Origin: Hirudo medicinalis
Taxonomy: Eukaryota > Annelida > Clitellata > Hirudinida > Hirudinidae
Assembly (NCBI GenBank): GCA_011800805.1
Contig: MPNW01000167.1
Coordinates: 159,649-223,648 of the forward strand
Reading direction: 5' to 3'
Length of the DNA stretch: 64,000 nucleotides
Notes under the pieces: generated by a model
Database searches by the model: none
The model's input: the letters and a program-made list of their open reading frames with translations, nothing else
Told to the model about the DNA's origin: nothing
Program-made: the position numbers and the translations under genes
In this document: positions 12,869-28,300 of the stretch, one piece after another
Numbering within the stretch: position 1 is the stretch's first letter
How the letters are laid out: each line of letters begins with the position of its first letter

Positions 12869-12876
12869 TGACGTCA
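12869..12876. promoter_or_regulatory. Palindromic CRE-like site (TGACGTCA)
   Basis: A perfect TGACGTCA palindrome lies 111 bp upstream of the start codon of the lectin-receptor gene. CREB/ATF factors bind this sequence. Its position fits a proximal promoter, but an 8-mer can occur by chance in 64 kb. Confidence 0.35.
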
Positions 12877-15800
12877 CGTCTGGGAAAGAAGCAATTATGG
12901 CGCCAAGAAGCAGAATAAAGTGGAACTGTTGCCGTAAGATGTGCAAGTTTAAGGAATTTTAAGCTGCTGGATTAGAGCGGGAAATTGAAGGAGATCTGAG
13001 CAGCGACACGGATGGACGGATACGTACAACTGGAATGATTTCCAGTCTGCATCTCACGTCGTTTCCATGTTGCCATGCACTGGAGCACGTCACTTGATCA
13101 CATGCCCCTTTTATTAACCACAAGTTGGCTAATTATTGATTTTATTTTATGGATAACGTCCTCGTATTAAAATAACATGAAAGTCGCTTGTAATTTGATG
13201 TTAATTTGTAAATGATTTATTGCAAACTATTCTAACATCACGATTTGCCTAAAATTAATTCCTGGTCAGTTAATTTACTTTTAAATAAGTTTTAATTATT
13301 GGAAATTTAAAATGCCGACCTTTCGGTTTTATTCTAAAGCGCTATATTTTGTGAATGTTTGAAATCAAAATCCACATTTAAACTCTTCTTCCTTTGTTAA
13401 CTTTGAAGTTAAAACTTTGAACTAGCGGATGATTGTCGTGCGATACTATTTATCACCATCCTCATTATCATCATTGTTACTGTTATCGTCACTCCCATTA
13501 TTATTGCAATCATCACCATCACCATCAATGGTTATCATGACCAAGGCAGGCGTCTTGAAGCGGCGTTAGATTGTAAATATAGATTGTTAGGTTCGTGAAA
13601 AATCCTGAGAAAAATGAAGTAAATTTTGATGGATTTGCTGTCTCTTAAAATTATCTTCACTTCTCTGGAAAACTTTTGCAACTTTTAATTGCTTCTCAGA
13701 CAACTGTTGAATGAATGTTAGTCAAATAAATAATAAAATATTTAAAATATATCCAGCAACTTTATCCAGCAAATGGTTTTAAATACTAACAAATATAAGC
13801 CAAAAGTTTTTTAAATATATAAATCATTACAATTCGATAAATTTTTGAAGCTTTCAAAGAAAATGTATTATTGAGTCAATGAAATGGGAGATAATGAGTC
13901 TACCCCGGTGTTTGAAGGTGTCAAACATCAGCAGGTGCTTCAAAGCAACACATTGGTGATGATAATGATGACGATGGATGGTGGCGATGATTGACGATTA
14001 CGACGAGGGAGGCAATTCTCTCAGCGACATCTATCCTCGAAATCCACAAGAGGAGATATGACAGCAATTAACTGAACTCTCTGCACGTTTGACAAACAAA
14101 TCCTTCAGAAACTTGATGAGAGGAGGATTGGGTGGATGTATGGATGGGTGGATCGATAGATAAGAATCTCGAAATATTGAATATATTGAAGAGCTTGTTT
14201 GTGATTCAATCCAATTAGAAATGTCATCAAAATATCGCCTAACTTAAAGTGCCGTTCAAAACAGCCATCTCGAATGTTTAACCTTCCAAGATCTTGCCTC
14301 AACATTTGAACCTACATTTCGTGGAATATCAAACAAGATGACGATGATAAAACGACGATGATGCTATGATGACGATGGTGATGATGGTGATGTCGTAAGA
14401 CGCCCAGTCATCGATATCGTTAATAACAATTTAAGAGTCGCTCATATATAGCATCCGTTGAATGCGGGTGGTTTTTAACATAATATTAAGATATGTCGTG
14501 TTTATTATATTGGATTACCGAATCACCTCATATTACTGAATCACCTTTAAGAACACGCAACAAGATGGCCGCAGTATGCATGGTGCAACATTCAAAGCAA
14601 TTTACCGAACCCTTGTCAAATGAAACCACAAAACAAAGAATAGTTTCTCCTCGTTTTCTCAGCAGGCGATAAAAAACAAAGCGGGCATTTATTCCCTGAG
14701 AGTTAGCCTCAGTAGATCGATCAAAATCCTCTCAAGGCGTTAATCCAGCCAGTTCTTAAGGCTGTCGATTTGCGGAGATTGCGCGCTCGCATCCTTTCCT
14801 TGTCAAATGGATGGCCAATCCGGCACTTGGAGCTCCTCATATTTTCCTCTAAATGGCGACCCGAGCAAGTTTAATCTTCGCCATAAATCCGTCTTACATC
14901 ACAAAATCAGTTCAAAATGCTGGAGAGATGCACGGAGTGAGAACCCACGATTCCAGATTTATGTTCTTCACCCTGTGACCTTGAAATACTGAGCCATCAA
15001 CTATCGGAAGACGTTTTATGTTCTCAAAGAATATCTGAACACTCATAATTACTGCTGTAAAATTTAAGCTCTTCATAATGACAGATTTTCAGGGTCAAAT
15101 CTGCTTGTGAAGGAAACTGTCGTGTTTTATGAGGCCAGTTGCTGGAAATCATTGATTTGATTGGTAAGTGTTCCTTATGCTAAACTTATTCTAACTTACT
15201 AAAACAGTTACTTCAGAATGTATTTGCAATGAACTTGCAAAATATTCATTAAGGCTTTAAATTAGTTACAATTTGTTAAAATAAAAGTTATATTTGTCAA
15301 GTTAATTAATGAGCCAAATGCGATTCCAACTTTTTTAAATTTTTAAATTCGTAGTGATGAAGGAAAACCAGCTGGTTGACTTGAAAATCTGATTAAGAAT
15401 TATAATATACTTTGAAATTGCCGAAGCCATTTTATTCAATTTATACAAGTACAAACAAGTAACTCATCAATAGTGACGTTATTATTACATAAATTGTTTC
15501 CTAATTGCTCAGTAATTGAAAGGAGGAAATCAAGGTGAACCTAATGATGATAAGCTCTTGTGATTGCCAGTTCTTCGCACTGATGCCATTAAAGGATTTA
15601 CAACTTAAAGAAAAATATTACGAAAATCGTGCGATTGTTTCACATGACATTGACTCACATGAGTCTCTGAAACCCGTGGTTCAGGAAGGTTTCAGATTCA
15701 GAGGCTGCAAAATATTCAATTTCTCGAACATGAGGCGTAGCAGCTTCAATTAGACGATGCGTGAGTTGGGTCATCAAGTGGATTAAACTGCTTTGAATTG

Positions 15801-16412
15801 TCTAAAAGCTTGTAAGACGAAACCCATTTTCGTTTTCAGAGCCATCTGATGTAACCAGAGATGCAACCAAATTGGTTGAAATCAAAGCAAAACAAATTAT
15901 TCTTCATCCCACATTGCAATGCAATGCAATAATAACATTTGCAAATGTATGGCAATGTGGAAGGCGTTAACTCATCCCCCGGGAAATCATTTTCCAATTG
16001 CTCAACATTTTTTCCTTCTATCCACTCTTTATAATATTGATTAACACAAAATTCCTGAAGGTTTGTGAAACTCAAATATGAATTATTGTGTCGCACCTAT
16101 GTGAATTGACGGGTTTACTTCCAAAGTTGTCGAAGATCCCTCTAAAATTTCTTTTGGAATGCCGAATGTTAAGACATTGCAAGTTAGTATTTTGTTTTTG
16201 TGTTATCCAATCTCTTGAATGCCTTACATATCCAAACAGAATGTGAAGGCACTTTTTAACGGATCTACCATTTATATAGTGCTCTTACCTGAGGGCGATC
16301 CCTGGAGGTGCCTGCTGGTTAATGAGAAGATATAATATAATATATATGGTTAATGAGAAGATATGCACCTCAGATACCCACCTGATATCAACAAATGTCT
16401 AACTTCAAAAGT
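12877..16412. other. Intergenic, no gene seen
   Basis: This lies between the 5' end of the lectin-receptor gene and the 3' end of the acidic-protein gene, both on the minus strand. It contains scattered TCA/ATG trinucleotide tracts (13450-13530, 13960-14010, 14335-14395). Short open frames up to 86 codons look random. A diverged repeat copy lies near its right end (16208-16285). Confidence 0.5.
16208..16285 (-). repeat. Dispersed repeat copy A (SINE-like)
   Basis: The minus strand contains AGAGCACTATATAAATGG followed by TAGATCCGTTAAAAAGTG and CCTTCACATTCTGT. The region aligns by eye with 17228-17296 over about 65 bp at roughly 75 percent identity. The CACTATATAAAT word resembles the GCGCTATATAAAT body at 4139. 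Confidence 0.45.
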
Positions 16413-16418
16413 TTTATT
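16413..16418 (-). terminator. Poly(A) signal of the acidic-protein gene
   Basis: This reads AATAAA on the minus strand, 70 nt after the TGA (16490-16488) of the acidic disordered-protein gene. It is a canonical hexamer at the usual distance. Confidence 0.6.
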
Positions 16419-16487
16419 AAATAAATTAGCCATCGATTAACAAGAAACAAAGCCTAAGGGTCAGCTGAAGCAAATTAGCAATTACAA

Positions 16488-19400
16488 TCAGACTGAACTT
16501 TCTGGCAGCACGTCTTCATCCGAATCAGCATCTCCAGCTTCCTTAAGCGACAGGGTGGTTGTCCTGTCGAAGCTTTCTGTTGCCTTAATCATCTGTGCCT
16601 CATCATGCACATACATTATTGGGGGTGGACACGAAGGCAGTGATGGTGGTTTGTCATCATCATCATAATCATCATCATCATCATCATCAATGGAGGACTC
16701 TTCCTCTCTCTAAAAAAAAAAACTTTAAAAATGAAATAATCTCAAACAGATTAATAAAAGAACTAAAAATAAATATGAATGATATGTGAAAATAATTAAA
16801 ATATCCAGTCATCATCAAATAATGTTTTACTTGAATCACCATTGAATTAATTGTCATCATCACCATTATTATCACCACATCATCATCATTAATGCTGTTT
16901 TTATTGCCATTAAAATTGTCACCTTTTAATCAGAAAACAAAATATTCGATTTCAAGTAAAAGTCTGCAATGTTTCTTTGTTGGACTCACAAACAACATTC
17001 AGATCACTAAAACCCATAAGTAAATGTTTTTATGTTACAAGAAGAAATGTTTTTGTTAATCACATGTCACCAAAGCATTGTGGACATTCACCTCCTACAA
17101 ACTGTTCGAACTCAAATCTCATCCTAGAGTTCAGAATTCAAATTCCAGCTTAAATGAATTTCAGGTATTGCACTGCACCAGTCACTGGTGACATCTATGT
17201 GAAGGTGGATAAAGGAATTTTGGTTGGAGCCGATTTTTTGAGTGCCTCACATGTCCGGACAGTATGCGAAGACACTTTTTAATCGCTCTACCATTAGGAC
17301 TCTCCTTGGCAGTGCAGGCTGGGTTGTGAACACGACACATTAACACTGCTACCATCAGCTTGCAAGTGTTGCAGCAAAGCAACCCATCGAACCAACCTGC
17401 ATGCCCACTGAATTTTGTGGGATGAGGTCATAAAAACAAGCTTGATGTGATGACATGGTTTGATTTGAAATAAAGTAAACTTCTGATTCACCCATTGAAA
17501 CAAGTTCGAATGTTAATTACTGGCACTTTGCAGCAGTTTTAAATGTCTCCTTGAATTAAGTTATAAATTGTTTATGAAATCAACCTGATGCAATTTCTTG
17601 TCCTGTGCTTCACTCGAACGAGGGTAAAAACCATTTTTATCCTCAACGACGTTAACAACAATCGGGATTTTAGCAGAATCTAGAAAATCCTCGAGAGAAC
17701 CCGATCTCAGCTAGAAATTAGAGTTGTTATTTTATAATTTATTATCTTTAACCTTAATGAAAGTAATGGTAACAATAAAATAAAAGTTGATTTGAAATAA
17801 AATAAAATGTGAAAATCACTTTAATGGAAGGAGGTCTTCTCTTGGCCCTTCTCGACAGCTCGACTTTTGCTCTGCTCGCTGAAACGTCGAGCAAGTTTGG
17901 TGCAGCTTTTGTGTTCAAATCAACTCCGGATTCAATTTTTTCATCTTTCTTGAAAAGTTTCCCACCCGAAGGTGTCGACGGACCTAAAATGAATTCGGTG
18001 TTTTTCACGAAATCAACACCATTTCAATAAAAACATGGCACCTGGAAATAAGGCAGAAATTTTGCATGAAGTTGCTCTTGCTGGCTTAGGAGGCACTTTT
18101 GGGAAGGCAGCAGTTTTTATAGCATTGTTGTCTTTCATTGTTTGTGGGTTCCCATCGACGGTTTCAACATCGGGCTTCTCTTTCCCCCGAGAAAATGCCT
18201 TTTCCAGCAAGTGTCCAACATTGGCCATTGCTCTTGCATTGTTGCAACTTTTTCCATCAATGGCTTCAAATGTTTCAATGGATTTCCTTGGTTCTGAATC
18301 ATTCATTCTGACAGGTTTTCCATCTTTAACTTGTGATTTTGATGCAGGTTCACAAGTTTTGCTTTCTATCGAGGATGTTGGAATGAATTTCAATTCCTCC
18401 AAAAGTTTGTCTATTTTTGCAGAATATGAATTTAAATCAGAATAATCGGCAGCAGTGAAGCGAGTTTCATTTTCTTTCATTTTCGTAATTGCGTCGAACT
18501 CGAGAACCTCATCCTTTGCATCGGCTAATTCTTCAAACTTCTCCATGCTGATGTTCACTGAAGAGTTGAGATTCTCTTCATGCTTTGATGAATTTCTTCC
18601 TTGATTAACATCAACACCTGCAGTTTCCATGAAAAAAGTGCCATCTGAGGGGTGATTGCATTCATCTTTTGACCTGCCACATTCATCATCATCATCATCA
18701 ACTTTTGCAGGAGACATAGACATCAGTGAAAAATCACTCAGTGGAGTGATATCTGACTTGTATTGGGTTTCATCATCATTGAAACTCATATTTGTAGCAC
18801 TTTTTTGAACATTTTGCTTGAGGATTGAGATCGGCTCCTTCACCTGTTTGTCTGTCGAGGTGACTTTAATTCTTTGACTGACGGATTTAACTGAAACAAT
18901 TTCATCCTCTGCATCACTGTACGTTATGTTTGTTTTGTTTGTTCCTCTAGGATCAGAGAACCTTGGAGAAATTGTTTTATCCACTTTGTGAACAGGAGAT
19001 GTAAACACCTCATCTTCTGTCTTGCTATCGAGCACATCAACAAGGTGGGTTTGTTGTTTTGGTTGTGACTGCTTGGCTGATGAGGGAGAACTGGTAGACA
19101 GAGAAATCATTCCCTTGAAATCTTCCATTGAAATATCAGCCTTAACAGGAGTTGCATTCTCCTCATCAGTGGAAAAACTGTAAATCTTTGTTGGTGATTT
19201 CACTGGAGTTGTGATGGATTTTGTACTTTCTTGCATTTGGAAGTGTTTATTTGCAGGTTTTGCTTGAAATTTTGGAAGAGGGCTTTTAGATGAGTCTAGA
19301 AAATGTTCATCTATGATAAATTCCTTGTCGTTTGCAATGGCTACACTGCTTCTCGATGTCCTCTCCAATACTCCAGGTCCAAGACTCATTCGCTTCTTGG

Positions 19401-20767
19401 GATCAACTGCCGAACTTATCCCTCTTCTCACGGCCGGTTTTGGACCTTTAGCATCAGAGTCCACATTTTGTGATGCTTGTTCAAAAAAGTTCTTTATATT
19501 GTTGAATTTCTTTATGCTTGCCTGAGCAGTTTTCTCTTCTTCCACATAATGCTTTTTCTTGCTAACTTCAATTGGTTCACTCTCAGGAATTGATGAAAAG
19601 TTCTTTGCAGTCTTCTTCAAGGGAACTTTTGGAATATTTTTAGAAACAAGAGATGACTTTGGTCTTTCAACTGCCAAAACAGAAGTGTTCGATCTTCTTG
19701 TAGCTTCTTTTGGAGTGGAATCTGAACTGTTGAGAGATGTGCTTGTTAAAGAGCTGCTTTCAAAAGTCTGAGTGGAGGGAATTGTTTTGCTGATTGCAAT
19801 TTTAGAAACGGAGAGTTCTGTTGGTTTAACTTCTGAATATGCTTTCAAACCATCAACATCCATGGTTTTTTCTTTGAAATCTTGATAATCTTCCTTTGTG
19901 AAGGATTTCTGATCAAAATCCTGTTCTTGAGAAACACTCACATCTTCTTCAAGTTTCTTTGTGGTTTTATCTTCACCATCATCATCAACATCATCTCGTC
20001 TCAATGGGTCCTTTGATGAAACTCTTGAAGTTGTAACATTTGGTGGTTCTTCAAATGAACTGTGCAATCAATTATTGAATGTTTATTTTATAATCCTTTT
20101 ATAAAATTATTTACAATTATTTCATAATACATTGAATTATCAACAGATCCAAATTTGTAATGAAAGTGCTGAATCCTAAATAACATTCACCTCAAGTTTA
20201 CAAAAGATCTGATGGAGCTCGGTTGAATGGATTTTCTTTTGCTTTTCCAATCATCCAGTTTCTGATGTGAAGAAATCATTAGTAAGAGTATTATTGTCAT
20301 CATCATCACCATTGTCATTGTCATCATCATCACCATTGTCATTGTCATCATCATCACCATTGTCATTGTCATCATCATCACCATTGTCATTGTCATCATC
20401 ATCAAGAAACCACAAGCAACCAGAAGAATGAATAATAGCATCAATTAGTAAACTTTAACAATGAAATAACAAATTGTTTGAATGAGTGAGTAAGTGAGTG
20501 AGGAATTTTAAGTAATGATGTTATTAAACCAAATAACAATTACAGTGTAAGACAAGTTAATCTCACACTAATCCAAGTATCATTTCCATCTCTTTTCGAT
20601 GTGTCACTCTTGCAATTCTTCTGCACCTCCAAAATGTGAATGGTCTCCTGGGCCTGAACGGCAAGTGGATTCGTCGAAACTTTGACTAAATTCAGGGGAT
20701 CGTTGTTGGGTCGGCTTCCTGTGTTCGAAGTTCTTCTTGTTGCAGGCACGTAATTGTTGTTTGCCAT
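16488..20767 (-). CDS. Acidic, mostly disordered 933-residue protein with a PDZ-type C-terminus
   Basis: Six exons join in one frame (934 codons): 20767-20567, 20261-20191, 20059-18042, 17983-17820, 17710-17585, 16709-16488. The start ATG (MANNNYVPATRRTS) is the first in its frame. A short N-terminal motif (W-x3-LDDWKSKRKS, about residues 64-76) is split across exons 1 and 2. It resembles the W-x3-L-x-W-K-x-RR-K-S motif near LIMCH1/LMO7 helical regions, but that is weak. The 2-kb third exon is Ser/Thr/Asp/Glu/Lys-rich with no folded domain visible. Basic RRAKRRPPS lies near residue 815. A DDDDDDYDDDD run precedes a Pro-rich stretch, and the protein ends in ESSV, a class I PDZ ligand (S-x-V). 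Family not recognised. A cytoskeletal or scaffold role is a guess. Confidence 0.75.
17228..17296 (-). repeat. Dispersed repeat copy B
   Basis: This is the second diverged copy of the element at 16208-16285, in the same orientation, within the last intron of the acidic-protein gene. Shared words on the minus strand include AATGGTAGA, TTAAAAAGTG and CATGTGAGGC versus TATGTAAGGC. Confidence 0.45.
20293..20403. repeat. 24-bp tandem repeat, about 4.6 copies, beside a splice acceptor
   Basis: The unit ATTGTCATCATCATCACC plus ATTGTC repeats with exact 24-bp period. It lies in intron 1 of the minus-strand acidic-protein gene, starting 31 nt from the exon 2 acceptor, where a branch point would be expected. 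Confidence 0.9.
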
Positions 20768-25305
<4,538 letters not shown>

Positions 25306-28300
25306 ATGGCTTTGAAGTTGCCTGCAAACAACAGAAGCGATCATTTCGTTGAAAATAATTCTCCTACTTCATTGGATCATTCGGTCAAATCTTCAAAAGT
25401 GCGTTATATGCCTACACATTTGTGTATATTTGAATACCAATTATATCTGAATGGTAATTGTAGTCATACACACTAATGATTGAGACTAATTGAAGACATA
25501 GTTTTTGATGCATGTGACGTTTCTTAAATGTTATTTTAAAATAAAAGTGGTGCTTTTAGTCCAGATTGCTGGATTTATAATCTTTAAGATTATTTTGTTA
25601 TCTTTAATTATTTAATAATCTTTAGGATTGTTAAGATTTTAAGTAATTCTTTAATTCAAGAACTTTATTAGTGTAAATATACTTTATTGTAAAAGTAAAT
25701 ATGAAGGATATAACATTGGTTTTGCTCATTAAACTAAATCATTCATAATAATGTTTAAAATAATTGTCACATTTAAAAATACAAATTACTCAATTCTATC
25801 ATTCAATGTGAAGGCTAATTGTTTTTTGCAATCTTTACTCAAATTCATTTGGCTTGTTTGAAATTGAATATCCACATGGCCTCTTTTTTTTATCAACATG
25901 TTTTATGTGCTTCCTTAAATGAGATTCCAAGTCATTGTTTCCACTGTTGATAATGTGCCTTTTTGTGACAACATCTCATGTAATCACAGAGAATTTGATC
26001 AGTTGCACTACTTTAGAGAATGCAACAACAACACAGTAACATTTATTACTGTTTTAATTATTATTACTAATAATAGCATATATTATTAGCATTGCTATTT
26101 AAAGTAATGTTTTTATTAAAATCCTTATTATAATTGGAATTAATGCATCAGGAGGAGGATATTTTAAGATTTCATTTTGTAAAGTCTGAGATGTAGTTGG
26201 AAGGTGTTTCTCTTTGAAATTTTTTACGATGAAGTTCTTTAAAAAAGGAGAAAAACAGTTGACTTTTATTTCTTTGAATATCTATTATTGAATATTATTT
26301 TGAAATAAAATGCCTCAGAATGCATCGAGAACTTTGTGTACGTGATGTCAAAAATGTTTGTTGAAATGTTTGTTTTGCATTTTCTCGATAATTGATACGG
26401 AGCAATGTCTGTTATCTTAATTGGGTGGAAATAACTCACATCATCAACTCAATTTGTTTACAATTGCTGTCGTACAATCGTTTGTTTTTCTTTTTTATTG
26501 TCATAAAGTGAGATAAATTAACGCTCGTTGACCTGAAATTGAAATCCATCAATTAAACGTGTAACAATGCAACTAAATAATAATGAGTGAATAATAATTG
26601 AACAATACTTAAACAATTCTTTGGTGACTCACCACTTTTTCCTGCATAAATCAGAGCGACAACTCAAGTTTCCTGAAGTCCGTCAGAGGAGGAGATTTCG
26701 GCGTCGTAGTTCAATTCTTGGACTCGGGAAAGGTGGACGTTCAGGCCTGCAACAACGTGAGTCGCATTTTGTGCCTCCCCTCGTCGTTCGTCTAATCTGG
26801 ATTTTTTATGCTTCCTTAGTTTTTATCGGACGTCCGACGAGTTCCATTTACGTCGCATTTGCAAGTTTCAGATCGGTGTTTTAAGAATTTGTATTTTATT
26901 TTTAATCCCGACCCGGGATTTTAATAATTTTAATCGAGCGGCACGGCAGGAATACTTGAAACTAACCGACTCCGTACGTGGAGGAGACTCGTTAGATTTA
27001 ATTTGGCACGTTCTTTTGACATTTGCGTCGTTCTTTTGGCATTTGAAGTCGTTTGAATTTCAAGTGGTTTCACATTTTTGAAACTCCATTCTTCTTTCTA
27101 TGATGGTCATCAACAGTTGACAATCCATTCAATCCTATTTCCATGCACCTTCTGTCTGATGTTCACCTTTTTGTGATGAATTGTGATAATGATTGCATTT
27201 AAAATATTCATTTCCAGAATGGACTTAATGCCCTCCATCTTGCAGCTAAAGATGGATATGTGGATATAGTTTCTGAAGTTCTTAGAAGAAATTGTCAAGT
27301 TGATTCAAAGTCGAAGGTTTGATTATTTATTTATTTGTTTTAGTTTTACCATATTTTTCATTTTTAGTCCTTGAATCGTTCGATATTTTCCAATATTTTT
27401 GTTGGAAGACTTGCATGTATTATTTATTGTAAATTTTAATGTGCATAATGATGATTGACAGAAGGGCAACACAGCACTTCATGTAGCCTCCTTGGCAGGC
27501 CAATTGGAGGTTGTAAAAATTCTGATTGAAAATGGAGCAGATGTTAATGTTCAATCTCAGGTGAACATCTTACATTGTTTGAATGATTTCAATGCAAACA
27601 GGAGATTGAAAGTTGTTTGACCACATTTAGGCAGGTTTCACACCCCTGTACATGGCTGCACAGGAGAACCATGGTGACGTGGTGAGGTATCTACTCGAGA
27701 GGGGAGCAAATCCTGCAATTGCCACCAAAGTGAGGAGACGAAATGTTGAATCCAAATGATTTATAATGCCTAATAGGGCATCATTCGAGACGATTGAGCG
27801 TGCATTCATTAAGCTTCAATTGTTGAGTTGTTAACTGGAAACAAAGCTATCAGACTCGACACTCTGAGCTGACGAATGGAAACTCATTTAAAACTAGGAT
27901 AACTACACTCCTATGGCTGTAGCCGTCCAGCAAAACAACCAGGAAGTTGTTGAAATTCTCACAGAGCACGAACAGAGAGGTAAGACTAAACTGTCTCCAT
28001 TGCATCTTGCTGCCAAGAAAAACGACGTTCATGCCACCATCATGTTGCTGCAGAGCGAACAAGATCCAAAACTTGTGAGATTTCAACATTTTTTTGAGGA
28101 CATTGATGAACAATGTGTATAAATACCTGACATTCAGTGGTTTTAGGCATCTTAGCTGGTTGTTGTTTCTTATTGTCCTTTACATAGCCACGTGGAAGCT
28201 GCATCTGAGCTAATGTTAAGCTTACATTATAAGATTGTCATTTAATAATGACATTACGAATAAATCTCACATCGTCCGAGCTGGCATCGCTTTCTAACAA

